Positions 17,706 through 26,539 of a stretch of 42,169 nucleotides of DNA are shown here, piece after piece. Under the pieces are notes generated by a model, which was not told the origin of the DNA, searched no databases, and saw only the letters and a program-made list of their open reading frames with translations. The position numbers and the translations under genes are program-made. This stretch comes from Bacteroidia bacterium (GTDB lineage: Bacteria; Bacteroidota; Bacteroidia; B-17B0; Aurantibacillaceae), in NCBI GenBank assembly GCA_025451115.1, contig JANWKZ010000107.1:1-42169 (forward strand), read 5' to 3'. The first letter of the stretch is position 1. Every line of letters starts with the position of its first letter.

Positions 17706-18419
17706 ATGGGAAGGATATTTGAAAAACGTAAACACACGATGTTCGCCCGCTTTGCCAAAATGGCCAAGGCGTTCACCAAAATTGGAAAAGATATTGCCAT
17801 TGCCGTTAAACTGGGCGGCCCTAATCCCGATGCAAATCCACGTTTACGCGCCGTAATACAGAACTCGCGCGCCATCAATATGCCCAAGGCGAATGTGGAT
17901 GCCGCTATCAAACGCGCTTCGGATAAAGATACCGCCCACTACGAAGAAGTAATTTATGAAGGATACGCCCCACATGGCGTTCCTCTTTTAATAGAGTGTA
18001 CTACTGATAATCCCACGCGTACTGTTGCCAATGTGCGCATGCATTTTAATCGCTGCAACGGACAATTAGGAACTAATGGTTCGGTAAGTTTTATGTTTGA
18101 TCGTAAAGCGCTTTTTAAAGTTGCCTCCGCAGGACTGAACCGTGAAGAAATTGAATTTGAATTGATCGATCACGGGGGAGAAGAATTTACCTGGGACGAT
18201 GAGACCGGAGAATTGATCATTCAAACCCCCTTTGTTGAATTCGGAAACATGCAAAAAGGCCTCGAGGATAAAAAGATAGAAATAAAAGAAAGCTCGAAAG
18301 TATTCATACCTACAACTTCCACTAAACTTAACGATGAGCAGGAGGCCGAAGTACAGGCCCTGATCGATAAATTGGAAGATGATGATGACATAGTTGCGGT
18401 GTACCACAACGCGCAGTAA
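17706..18419 (+). CDS. YebC/PmpR family regulator (TACO1-like)
   Basis: YebC-type proteins bind DNA or ribosomes and have been linked both to transcription control and to relief of translation stalling. The sequence shows FARFAKMAKAFTKIGKDIAIAVK, then NPRLRAVIQNSRAINMPKANVDAAIKRA and YEGYAPHGVPLLIECTTDN, all typical. The usual N-terminal stretch AGHSKWAN is replaced by MGRIFEKRKHTMFARF, as in the form common in Bacteroidota. The ATG at 17706 gives 237 aa. recJ begins 9 nt after the stop. Confidence 0.92.
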   Translation: MGRIFEKRKHTMFARFAKMAKAFTKIGKDIAIAVKLGGPNPDANPRLRAVIQNSRAINMPKANVDAAIKRASDKDTAHYEEVIYEGYAPHGVPLLIECTTDNPTRTVANVRMHFNRCNGQLGTNGSVSFMFDRKALFKVASAGLNREEIEFELIDHGGEEFTWDDETGELIIQTPFVEFGNMQKGLEDKKIEIKESSKVFIPTTSTKLNDEQEAEVQALIDKLEDDDDIVAVYHNAQ

Positions 18420-18428
18420 GATCGTTCT

Positions 18429-20129
18429 ATGAAATGGAAATTAAAGCCGCAGCCTGATGCGGATCATATAATAAAACTGGCCAGCGTGCTCAATGCGGAT
18501 CGCGTGAGCGCCACTTTGTTATTGCAGCGCGGCGTCACCGATTTCGATTCCGCCAAAGATTTTTTTCGCCCATCCTTAACTCTGTTGCACGATCCTTTTT
18601 TAATGAAGGATATGGATAAGGGAGTTGAACGCGTTCTGAAAGCCATTGAGGAAAAAGAAAAGATCCTCGTTTACGGAGATTATGATGTAGACGGAACAAC
18701 AAGCGTAGCTTTATTTTACAGTTATTTAAAGTCGGTTGGCGCGGAGGCCGGTTATTATATTCCCGATCGTTACGGGGAGGGATATGGAATTTCATTTAAG
18801 GGAATTGATTTTGCTAAGGAGAATGGTTACTCACTGGTTGTGAGTCTCGATTGCGGTATTAAAGCCAATGAGAAGATCGATTACGCGAATGGCAAAGGAG
18901 TTGATTTTATTATATGTGATCACCATTTGCCCGGTGATGAAATTCCAAAGGCCTACGCGGTACTGGATCCTAAAAGAAAAGATTGCCTTTATCCCTACAA
19001 AGAGCTTTCGGGTTGCGGTGTAGGTTTTAAGTTAGCGCAAGCCATTCAGCAAACTTTAAAAAAGCCTTTTGAAGAATTAAAGAGCTACATGGACCTGGTG
19101 GCGATCAGCATTGCCGCCGATATTGTTCCGGTGACCGGAGAGAACCGCGTGCTTTGCTATTTTGGCCTGCAGGAAGTAAATAAAATGTTACGCCCGGGTA
19201 TTAAGGCGCTGTATCAACTCAATAATTTAAAAAAAGAACTTACGGTTACCGATCTTGTTTTTGTGATCGCGCCACGCATCAATGCGGCCGGTCGTATTGA
19301 TCACGCCATGCGTGCGGCAGAACTTTTGCTAAGTGATAATATTGCCGAAGCTGAAAAATTCGCGGGCGGCATCAATCAAACCAACACAAACCGCAAGGAG
19401 ATAGACCAGGGCATGACGGCCCAGGCTTTGGAAATGATTGACTCAGATCTTGAACTGATCAATAAAAAAACAACCGTTATCTATAACGAAAGCTGGCACA
19501 AAGGCGTGGTTGGTATCGTTGCTTCCCGTTTGATCGAAAAATATTATCGTCCCACGATCGTACTTACAAAATCGGATGGTGTTTTAACGGGCTCTGCACG
19601 CTCGGTGAAAAATTTTGATGTACACAGCGCTATCGAAGCCTGCTCAGATCTTTTAGAACAATTTGGTGGTCATCGACACGCCGCAGGTTTAACCATGAAG
19701 CCGGAGAATTTTGAAACCTTCGTGATCCGCTTCGAAGAAGAGGTGTCCAAGACCATCACGGAAGATGATCTTATCCCGGAAATTGATGTGGATGCCAAGA
19801 TCCATTTCAACGAGATCAGCCCGCGTTTCTTTTCCATTTTGAAACAATTCGCTCCTCATGGTCCCGGCAATATGACTCCCGTATTCGTCACCGACAATAT
19901 CATGGATACCGGCTGGGCCCGCGTGGTTGGCAACAATCATCTGAAACTGGAATTATATCAACCTGATAACCCAACCATCAAATTCAACGCCATCGCTTTC
20001 GATAAGGGAGACTTTCTACCTTTCTTTCAGAAGAAACTGCCGTTGAATGTTTGCTATACCGTGGCAGAAAACCACTATAACGGTAATACCTCTTTACAAT
20101 TAGTGGTGAGAGACATTCAACTTAGTTAA
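18429..20129 (+). CDS. recJ: Single-stranded-DNA-specific exonuclease RecJ
   Basis: RecJ degrades single-stranded DNA 5' to 3' in recombination and mismatch repair. The DHH-family metal motifs are present: VYGDYDVDGTTS (motif I), VSLDCG, and ICDHHLPG (the DHH motif). The DHHA1 half contains SARSVKNFDVHSAIEAC and GGHRHAAGLT, followed by the OB-fold C-terminal region. The 566 aa length is normal. It probably shares a transcript with yebC and ends 6 nt from the convergent DUF4139 gene. Confidence 0.96.
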   Translation: MKWKLKPQPDADHIIKLASVLNADRVSATLLLQRGVTDFDSAKDFFRPSLTLLHDPFLMKDMDKGVERVLKAIEEKEKILVYGDYDVDGTTSVALFYSYLKSVGAEAGYYIPDRYGEGYGISFKGIDFAKENGYSLVVSLDCGIKANEKIDYANGKGVDFIICDHHLPGDEIPKAYAVLDPKRKDCLYPYKELSGCGVGFKLAQAIQQTLKKPFEELKSYMDLVAISIAADIVPVTGENRVLCYFGLQEVNKMLRPGIKALYQLNNLKKELTVTDLVFVIAPRINAAGRIDHAMRAAELLLSDNIAEAEKFAGGINQTNTNRKEIDQGMTAQALEMIDSDLELINKKTTVIYNESWHKGVVGIVASRLIEKYYRPTIVLTKSDGVLTGSARSVKNFDVHSAIEACSDLLEQFGGHRHAAGLTMKPENFETFVIRFEEEVSKTITEDDLIPEIDVDAKIHFNEISPRFFSILKQFAPHGPGNMTPVFVTDNIMDTGWARVVGNNHLKLELYQPDNPTIKFNAIAFDKGDFLPFFQKKLPLNVCYTVAENHYNGNTSLQLVVRDIQLS

Positions 20130-20135
20130 TTGCTT

Positions 20136-21806
20136 TTATCGCACAGCCATCGGCAGATCTTTCGGCGCTTTCACGCTGTAAGAGAAATTAATATGTTTGG
20201 TATCTTTCGATTTGATGCTGAGCCTCCAGGTAAGCGCACCGGTTGATTCATTATAACCCGCTCCCGATAACTCATCTTTTGTTATCGTGATCTGCTTAGA
20301 GTGATTTAGCGGTAATTGATCTACAACCTGCACCTCAATTGATTTCGAGTTTCCGTTCTTTACCACTATTTCATAGCCAAAGGAATATATTTTGTCATCG
20401 TTCAGTATTTTTTCCTTGATCTTATCTTTTTGCTTGTAACGTTTAACCACCACGTTGTCGTCCTTGCCGAGCGTCAGGTCCAGCGTATCATTGGCTACGG
20501 CCGGGTTAATATAACTTTGTCCGATATAGGTTCCATTGTAAAAAATACTCGCTTTGCCGGCCAACAGGTTCAGATCTTCCCAACCGGTAACACGCGCAAG
20601 CAAGTAAGCATTTACGTCGGCCTTAGGCACAACTTTATACATGTACTTCGTATTTAGATCTTTTTGCAAAACAGCAACCGTATGTTTTTTATTATCGGAT
20701 GCTATCGAGTAAGGGAGTTTGATCTCAAAAGTAGCCTGCACTTGCTGATCATCCATGGTCACAAATTCGTAAGCCTGCTGCGCTTCTTTATCAATGCTTA
20801 AAGTCATATCCGAATAAGTATCGCCTGTAGTTGTGGTGGTAGGTTTTGGTTCCCCATTAAAGTTTTTCTGGTTGTAACGGTCGGCATGTTTAAGTTTTAA
20901 TTCGTCAATATACCAGGTATTAAGTTGGGGGGCCTGCAAATTAGCTTGCGGATTGCCTGTTGAAAGAACGAGTTTTACATTGCTCCAATCGATACCGGTT
21001 TGCTGGTGCACAAGACCTTTGTAGGTAAGTTTCACCGACGACTCAACGCCTTCGGTGCGCAAGTCGTACATAGGTTCCCATCCTGCTGTAGTTACATAGT
21101 AATTAATGGTAAGATTCGCCAAAACAGGCGCATCGCATAGCAGGCTAACAACCACGCGGTGATTAGCTTTATAATTGGCATTGTAATTATCATCCCCCAG
21201 ATCGGTCTGTATGCCGTTCAAGCGATTTTGCAAACCTTGTTTGCTTTCCTGCAATTTTGCAGTTTCCTTTTTCAGGGCATGCATTTCAGTATAGATCAGG
21301 GTTAGTTTTTCTTTTAAATAGGTAAGTCCATCCTTTAAAAAAGCCAGGGAGTCCTTCCGTGAATCTCCTTTGTATAAACGATAATTGAGCAATACGTTCT
21401 TTTCTATGCTTAAAACTTCATTCTTATAGGCTATGTCTTCCAGCTTGTAAGCTATCAGTCCGATCGAATCATTGATCTGTTTGATGAGTTTAACGTATTT
21501 CAGATCGGTTGGATTCTTTAATTTCTCAAGTTCAGGCATTTTATCGCCATACTCGGTTTCGGTAATTATAAAATTTCCGTTTCCGCCGGCCTGTATGCTG
21601 GATGGGCTGATCCCGTCTTCCAGCGATTCGAAGATGATCTTATTTTCTCCGGCAACCAGGGCAACAGGCGCGGTTCGGAAGATCTGTGCGCCACTATTAT
21701 AGACCACCACTTTCTCGGGCTTGCTTTTAACGTTTTTTTCTGCCTCTCCACCTTTCAGGGTAAAAAAAGAGCCAATAAATAAAGGGATGTAAATGAGCGT
21801 TTTCAT
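20136..21806 (-). CDS. DUF4139 (MuiA-like) secreted protein
   Basis: A 556 aa protein with a signal peptide (MKTLIYIPLFIGSFFTLKGG). The N-terminal half has the DUF4140-like start VVVYNSGAQIFRTAPVALVAGENKIIFESL, followed by a coiled-coil stretch of about 100 residues rich in Lys, Leu and Glu. The C-terminal half is the DUF4139 domain (LTINYYVTTAGWEPMYDLRTEG; YEIVVKNGNSKSIEVQVVDQLP). The family is named after a mucoidy inhibitor A relative, but its biochemical role is unknown. It is divergent from the ECF sigma gene with 82 nt between starts, so joint control is plausible. Confidence 0.85.
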   Translation of the reverse strand: MKTLIYIPLFIGSFFTLKGGEAEKNVKSKPEKVVVYNSGAQIFRTAPVALVAGENKIIFESLEDGISPSSIQAGGNGNFIITETEYGDKMPELEKLKNPTDLKYVKLIKQINDSIGLIAYKLEDIAYKNEVLSIEKNVLLNYRLYKGDSRKDSLAFLKDGLTYLKEKLTLIYTEMHALKKETAKLQESKQGLQNRLNGIQTDLGDDNYNANYKANHRVVVSLLCDAPVLANLTINYYVTTAGWEPMYDLRTEGVESSVKLTYKGLVHQQTGIDWSNVKLVLSTGNPQANLQAPQLNTWYIDELKLKHADRYNQKNFNGEPKPTTTTTGDTYSDMTLSIDKEAQQAYEFVTMDDQQVQATFEIKLPYSIASDNKKHTVAVLQKDLNTKYMYKVVPKADVNAYLLARVTGWEDLNLLAGKASIFYNGTYIGQSYINPAVANDTLDLTLGKDDNVVVKRYKQKDKIKEKILNDDKIYSFGYEIVVKNGNSKSIEVQVVDQLPLNHSKQITITKDELSGAGYNESTGALTWRLSIKSKDTKHINFSYSVKAPKDLPMAVR

Positions 21807-21845
21807 AGGGTTTGTTTTTAGTTTTATATGTAGATAGCATTTAAA

Positions 21846-21887
21846 GGGAAATTCCATAAAATTCCGTATTTTTATATGGTAATTCCC
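21846..21887. promoter_or_regulatory. Imperfect palindrome in front of the ECF sigma gene
   Basis: GGGAAATTCCATA (21846-21858) and TATGGTAATTCCC (21875-21887) are inverted copies matching at 11 of 13 positions with a 16-nt centre. The right arm ends 1 nt before the TTG start, and the whole sits between the divergent DUF4139 and sigma genes. It may be an operator or a start-masking hairpin. Confidence 0.45.
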
Positions 21888-21888
21888 A

Positions 21889-22482
21889 TTGAAAAAACAC
21901 AAAGAAAATAGCGAACTAACCGACCTGGAGCTTCTGGCCCTTTACCGCGATACGCGCAATAAAGAGCATGTGGGTGTTTTGTACAAACGCTATTCGCACC
22001 TGGTATTCGGTCTTTGTATGAAGTATTTCAAGGACGAGGACCAGGCCTACGACGCCGTTACCAATATTTTCACGAAACTTTTTGATGATCTGCTTAAGCA
22101 TAAAGTAGATTTTTTCAAAAGCTGGCTCTATACTTATAGCAAGAACCACTGTTTGATGGTGCTTCGATCTGCCAAAACCGCTCTTCGTAAATCGCTGGAT
22201 TACAGCAGTGATATGAAAGTTATTATGGAAAACAGCGAGGAAGAGCATCATAAAGCAAACAAGCGCGAAGAGGAATACGCCCTGCTGGAAAAAGCCCTCG
22301 GCGACTTGAGTGATGAGCAACGATTGTGCGTGGAATTATTTTATCTGAAAGATAAAAGCTACGCCCAGATCGTGGAAGTAACCGGATATGACCTGAATAA
22401 GGTTAAGAGTTATATCCAGAACGGAAAACGCAACCTTAAAATTATGCTTGAACAAAGCAATGGACAACAAGGACAAACATAA
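21889..22482 (+). CDS. ECF-type RNA polymerase sigma factor
   Basis: A 197 aa sigma-70 family protein with regions 2 and 4 only. Region 2 spans LTDLELLALYRDTRNKEHVGVLYKRYSHLVFGLCMKYF to FFKSWLYTYSKNHCLMVLR. Region 4 is LEKALGDLSDEQRLCVELFYLKDKSYAQIVEVTGYDLNKVKSYIQNGKRNLK, with the helix-turn-helix. An in-frame stop lies four codons upstream and no ATG precedes region 2, so the start must be the TTG at 21889. Its last 23 nt overlap the next gene, whose product is a membrane protein with a cytoplasmic N-terminus, the usual place for an anti-sigma factor. Confidence 0.92.
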   Translation: MKKHKENSELTDLELLALYRDTRNKEHVGVLYKRYSHLVFGLCMKYFKDEDQAYDAVTNIFTKLFDDLLKHKVDFFKSWLYTYSKNHCLMVLRSAKTALRKSLDYSSDMKVIMENSEEEHHKANKREEEYALLEKALGDLSDEQRLCVELFYLKDKSYAQIVEVTGYDLNKVKSYIQNGKRNLKIMLEQSNGQQGQT

Positions 22483-23971
22483 CATATTCAGCAAGGAGGA
22501 ATTCTTTAAGTCGATCGACGAGAAGAAGTCGCTGCCTGCCGGAGCCGACGATTTTGACAAGGAGGCTTTGGAAGGACTTGCTATGGTTACCGATAGAAAG
22601 AAGCTTGATTCGCTGAACGATTCTCTAGACGAGGTTTTGAGGCTTGAGGCCGCCAAAGCACGTAAAAAGAAAACCATTTATTTTTTGTCGGTAGCCGCTT
22701 CTTTAGTGCTTATCGTTGGGCTTTTCTTTATTATGAAGGAAAACACACTTAATAAGGAAGCCGATAGCCTGGCCATCAACAATCCGGAAAAAACCGAAAG
22801 TGTTAAACAGGTAGGTGAAAGCATGGCAACTGTTACAGAAGAAAAAGCTCCTGCTCCACCTTCTGATATGATCTCTGCTGCTGAAGTAAAAAGCAAAGAG
22901 GTTTTAGAAGATACGAAGTCGCAAAAGGACGAAAGTGGCCTGGATAATACAGTTGCTTCGGGTGCGGCGATCTCTGTTCCCGCCGAAGAAGTTGCTGAGA
23001 ATAAAGTTACTCTTTCGATGAATGAGAAGGCCAACACTAAGGAAGTAGCGGCCGATCGTTTGGATGCCAACCAGGAGGGTAAATCGGGTGCTAAACCCGG
23101 CAAGGGTGATGTCTCTTTCGGAAATACAGAAAAACTGAAAAAAGAAGAAGCCCAAAAAAGGGATGAAGATGTGGCGTACAAAAAAACGCTTGAGGAAGAC
23201 GAGAAGAAGAAAAAAATGTATTACGAGACCAATACCATTTGGGTAAGTGATAAGGACGCCAAGGAAAGTGATAAGCTGAAACAAAAAAGCCTTGCAAAAT
23301 CAGAGGCGAAGCCTTCTGCCACCTCTACCGGTGATAACCGTAACCAGCCCGTAAATGTGGTTACCACAACCAACACGGCTCCTGTACAAACACAAGACCA
23401 GGAAGTGACGGTTAGCGGCAAATTGATGGACGATCAAAGCAAGGTAGATGATGCCCCCGCTAAGAATGCAGAACTGCAATCGACGAGCCAGCCTGTTACG
23501 AAAAAGGTAACGCAAGGCCCATTCTCCAAAAAACACCGTTCCAAGACAAGAAAAATAAAGGCCTCTTTTGGCAGTGAACCTAAGACCGATAAGAAAGAGC
23601 CCGATGCCGTTGAAAAAGAAAGGGCCGGTTACGCATCCTATGAACAGAGTGGCACCCGTGATCTTAAATCGCCCGAATTCATTGGCGGAAAAGAAGCTTT
23701 GCAGGAGTATGTAAAAGGTAATTTAACGATATCAGAGCCGTCGAAGACCGGAACCATTGTGTCGGAATTTACTATTAAGCCCGACGGCAGTGTGGATACG
23801 GGCAGTGTAAAGGTCACTACCCCCATCAAAAAATGTGACCCTTGTAACGAGGACGTTAAGCGTATGGTGAAGAAAATGCCCAAATGGCAGCCCGCGCGCG
23901 AGAACGGCAAGAGCAAGGAGTACCGCCAGAAACTTTCGGTTGATTATGACGCCGAAATGATGAAAAAATAG
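22460..23971 (+). CDS. Membrane-anchored protein with TonB-like C-terminal domain, candidate anti-sigma partner
   Basis: A 503 aa protein with one membrane helix (about residues 72-92, KTIYFLSVAASLVLIVGLFF). The ~70-residue cytoplasmic head includes DDFDKEALEGLAMV, a motif seen in related Bacteroidota membrane proteins. After the helix comes a ~310-residue low-complexity region rich in Lys, Glu, Ala and Ser. The last ~95 residues resemble the TonB C-terminal fold (GGKEALQEYVKGNL, GTIVSEFTIKPDGSVDTGSVKV, MPKWQPARENGK). The ATG at 22460 overlaps the sigma gene. The gene order suggests that it senses an envelope signal and holds the sigma factor, but no classical anti-sigma domain is recognisable, so that role is inferred. 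Confidence 0.75.
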   Translation: MDNKDKHNIFSKEEFFKSIDEKKSLPAGADDFDKEALEGLAMVTDRKKLDSLNDSLDEVLRLEAAKARKKKTIYFLSVAASLVLIVGLFFIMKENTLNKEADSLAINNPEKTESVKQVGESMATVTEEKAPAPPSDMISAAEVKSKEVLEDTKSQKDESGLDNTVASGAAISVPAEEVAENKVTLSMNEKANTKEVAADRLDANQEGKSGAKPGKGDVSFGNTEKLKKEEAQKRDEDVAYKKTLEEDEKKKKMYYETNTIWVSDKDAKESDKLKQKSLAKSEAKPSATSTGDNRNQPVNVVTTTNTAPVQTQDQEVTVSGKLMDDQSKVDDAPAKNAELQSTSQPVTKKVTQGPFSKKHRSKTRKIKASFGSEPKTDKKEPDAVEKERAGYASYEQSGTRDLKSPEFIGGKEALQEYVKGNLTISEPSKTGTIVSEFTIKPDGSVDTGSVKVTTPIKKCDPCNEDVKRMVKKMPKWQPARENGKSKEYRQKLSVDYDAEMMKK

Positions 23972-24052
23972 GCTTCCGCTATTAACAGTGGCCTGTAAAT
24001 AACCATACCCCGAAGGACGTTAAAGCCCCTTCCTAAAAATTTATTTTTGAAT

Positions 24053-24574
24053 ATGCGCTTTTTGCGGGGATACATATTGCCTTTTTCGTTCCTTTTCCTG
24101 GTGGCTTGCCACCCAGGGAAAGATACAGCCTCTTCAAATACATCGAATGAAGCCTCTAAAAGCGTAATGACCAAATACTCCGGGATCATTGGGATCCCCG
24201 AAAAAGAACTCAATAAAAAACTGGTGTACTTTGTGGATTCGTGGTATGGTGCTCCCTACAAATGGGGCGGCGGCGAAAAGAGTGGCGTTGATTGCTCGCA
24301 CCTGGTTTGTCGCGTATACAAAGACGTATACAACAAAAAGATAGCAGGCACGGCCAACGATCTCGAAAAAATGAGCAGCAATGTAAAAGAAAGCAAATTG
24401 AAAGAAGGCGACCTTGTGTTCTTTAAAATAGAAAGCGAAAAGATCTCACATGTGGGTGTTTACATTGCCAACAATAAATTCGTACATGCCTCGGTAAAAA
24501 AAGGAGTGATCATAAACAGCCTAGAAGATAAATACTACAAGAAATATTTTTACTCCGGAGGAAGAATACAATGA
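24053..24574 (+). CDS. NlpC/P60 lipoprotein (C40 peptidase)
   Basis: A cell-wall peptidase that probably cleaves peptidoglycan peptide stems. The N-terminus is a lipoprotein signal ending LVAC, so the mature protein is lipid-anchored. The NlpC/P60 catalytic Cys is in KSGVDCSHLVCRVYKD and the His in KISHVGVYIANNKFVHAS. The ATG at 24053 (173 aa) is preferred to a TTG two codons upstream. Its stop overlaps the start of the next gene as ATGA, so the two are translationally coupled. Confidence 0.9.
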   Translation: MRFLRGYILPFSFLFLVACHPGKDTASSNTSNEASKSVMTKYSGIIGIPEKELNKKLVYFVDSWYGAPYKWGGGEKSGVDCSHLVCRVYKDVYNKKIAGTANDLEKMSSNVKESKLKEGDLVFFKIESEKISHVGVYIANNKFVHASVKKGVIINSLEDKYYKKYFYSGGRIQ

Positions 24575-25716
24575 TAAAAATGACCATCCCCGCAACCACG
24601 CGCTTAAGTATTGTTAAAAGCATCCTGTCACTGTTCCTGATCGCAACCGTAGCCTGCACCTGGCCGCTTTGGTCGGCAGATCGTTATTATCCGGTGTTTC
24701 CTGGGCTTGCGTTTTTATCTTCCGTAAATATGATCGTTGCGTATGCTATACCGGCTTTACTGATCATCAGTCTCGTTCTGGCTTTCCTGCTTCGCAATCC
24801 GCGTTTCTTTATTTTTCTTGCCACGGTTTTATGTGTTAGTCTGCTTTTGCTTGATTCAGGTCGCCTTCAATACTGGTTCTATTTTTATTTCTTATTACTG
24901 GTTGTATTGCTTGGATACAACTGGAGGGTAGACAGCATTCATCATTACACCTCAACTTTCAACGCTGTTAAAGTTGTTCTCGTCTTGGTCTATCTCCTTG
25001 CCGCCCTTCAGCATTTTCGCGCCGATTTCATTCATGTTCAATGGCCCGCCTTCATCAAGCCATTTGAAAGATTCTGGACGCCTGAGCAGTGCGCCTATCT
25101 TTTAAAGATCGCTTATGTTATTCCGGCATTGGAGTTATTTGTTTCCGTGTCTTTATTTTTCGGAGGAGCAAAGATCGCAGGCATCAGCTTTTCGATCCTA
25201 TTTCATGTTTTTTCATTGATCGTTATTTTCCTTCAGCCGCAAATTGAGATTGCAGTGGTGCTCTGGCATTTTTGCATGATACTTTTGGTGCTGTTCGTGT
25301 TCGGCGGTTCTACCACCACACAAAAAAATTACTCCTTCGCGTTCGGACTCTACCCCGTTTGCATGATCCTGCTTTTCGGATTAGCGCTGCCTTTCTACTG
25401 TTACTTCAATGATAAACCCATGAAGAACAGGATCGATCTCATGCAATCGAATAACGCCGTACAATACATTTACCTCACCGAAGAAAGCCGGGACAAACTT
25501 CCGCTCTATATCCAGAGCTTTGCCATGCAAAAAGAAAATGAATTCTATAAACTGAATATAACTGCCTGGGGCCTTCACGAAACAAAAACAAAGCAGGTGT
25601 TAGGCAGCGCGCATTTAATGAAACTTACTTCTGATCTTAACACCAATTACGGAGCCGATGCATTGGTAGCGGTTCCGATAACAGAAAACACAAGCGGCGT
25701 TATCGCCTTAAAATAA
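24571..25716 (+). CDS. Multi-pass membrane protein (HTTM/DoxX-like), function unknown
   Basis: A 381 aa protein with about nine hydrophobic segments (for example FFIFLATVLCVSLLLLD, VKVVLVLVYLLAALQHF and VVLWHFCMILLVLFVFGG) and a ~100-residue soluble tail. The stretch LVYLLAALQHFRADF followed by WPAF recalls the HTTM/MauE-like families, but the match is weak and I would not assign a reaction. It is coupled by an ATGA overlap to the NlpC/P60 lipoprotein. Its last 9 nt overlap the convergent nadE gene. Confidence 0.65.
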   Translation: MIKMTIPATTRLSIVKSILSLFLIATVACTWPLWSADRYYPVFPGLAFLSSVNMIVAYAIPALLIISLVLAFLLRNPRFFIFLATVLCVSLLLLDSGRLQYWFYFYFLLLVVLLGYNWRVDSIHHYTSTFNAVKVVLVLVYLLAALQHFRADFIHVQWPAFIKPFERFWTPEQCAYLLKIAYVIPALELFVSVSLFFGGAKIAGISFSILFHVFSLIVIFLQPQIEIAVVLWHFCMILLVLFVFGGSTTTQKNYSFAFGLYPVCMILLFGLALPFYCYFNDKPMKNRIDLMQSNNAVQYIYLTEESRDKLPLYIQSFAMQKENEFYKLNITAWGLHETKTKQVLGSAHLMKLTSDLNTNYGADALVAVPITENTSGVIALK

Positions 25717-26487
25717 CTCGCGGGGAATTTTACAAACCGGGATAGAATTCATTTTGTGCCGGTTGGCACGATGCCTGTCCTTATAGATCTTCATCACTTC
25801 CTTCTCACGCGCTGTATAAGTTTTTTCGTCGGCATTATTTTCCAAAGCTCTCATCGCCCACTCCAACTCATCATAAGTGGCGCCGATCTGGTCCTCATCT
25901 GTTCTTCCATCGGCAAAAAGTCCGTCGGTAGGCCTTGCCTGTAAAATACTTTCTACTACACCGGCTTCTTTTGCCAACGCATAAACTTCGCTTTTCATTA
26001 GGTCGGCGATCGGGCTTATATCCACGCCGCCATCTCCATACTTTGTAAAAAATCCCACTCCGAAATCTTCTATTTTATTCCCGGTACCTGCTACTAACAT
26101 GCGGTAATGCGAAGCGTATGCGTACAAAGTTAACATGCGTAAGCGCGAGCGTGTATTGGCCATGGTTAAAAAATCCTGGATCTTCTCAGGGAATTCGTTT
26201 TCTATTTTTTCAAAGATGGGTGTAAGGTCCTGTACTTCGGAAGAAACATTCGGAAAATTCTTTTTCAGCCAGATCATGTGTTCCAGGGCCCGGTCTACCT
26301 CAGGTTTGTGTTGCCGGATCGGCATTTTTAAAACCACAACCGACTTGCCGGTCATAGCGCAAAGGGTAGAAGTAAGGGCAGAATCAATGCCTCCAGAGAT
26401 ACCGATCACAAAGCCGTTGGTTCCCGACTTAGCCGAATAGTCTTTCAACCAATTAACGATATGCTGTATGATCTCTTTCTTTTTCAT
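25708..26487 (-). CDS. nadE: Ammonia-dependent NAD+ synthase
   Basis: NadE converts nicotinic acid adenine dinucleotide to NAD+ in the last step of NAD synthesis. The N-type ATP pyrophosphatase loop GISGGIDSALTS is present, together with ANTRSRLRMLTLYAYA, GTGNKIEDFGVGFFTKYGDGG and RPTDGLFADGRTDEDQIG. The 259 aa chain has no glutaminase domain, so it should use free ammonia. It lies next to the gldB-gldC region, a neighbourhood I recall from Flavobacterium. It starts just after the terminator of the barrel-protein gene. Confidence 0.95.
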   Translation of the reverse strand: MKKKEIIQHIVNWLKDYSAKSGTNGFVIGISGGIDSALTSTLCAMTGKSVVVLKMPIRQHKPEVDRALEHMIWLKKNFPNVSSEVQDLTPIFEKIENEFPEKIQDFLTMANTRSRLRMLTLYAYASHYRMLVAGTGNKIEDFGVGFFTKYGDGGVDISPIADLMKSEVYALAKEAGVVESILQARPTDGLFADGRTDEDQIGATYDELEWAMRALENNADEKTYTAREKEVMKIYKDRHRANRHKMNSIPVCKIPRELF

Positions 26488-26497
26488 ATAAATAAAA

Positions 26498-26521
26498 AAC
26501 CCCGAGGCCAGGCTCGGGGTT
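26498..26521 (-). terminator. Terminator after the barrel-protein gene
   Basis: AACCCCGAG (26498-26506) pairs with CTCGGGGTT (26513-26521) around a 6-nt loop. On the minus strand it is followed by a T-run. It separates the PorT-like gene (stop at 26540) from nadE, 11 nt before the nadE ATG. Confidence 0.9.
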
Positions 26522-26539
26522 AAAATTACAAAGATCTTT

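Noticed and set aside
22678-23181. A 167-codon Ser-rich minus-strand frame within the TonB-domain gene.
   Set aside because: Its composition mirrors the Lys/Glu-rich linker on the other strand, and the plus-strand frame fits the operon and domains.
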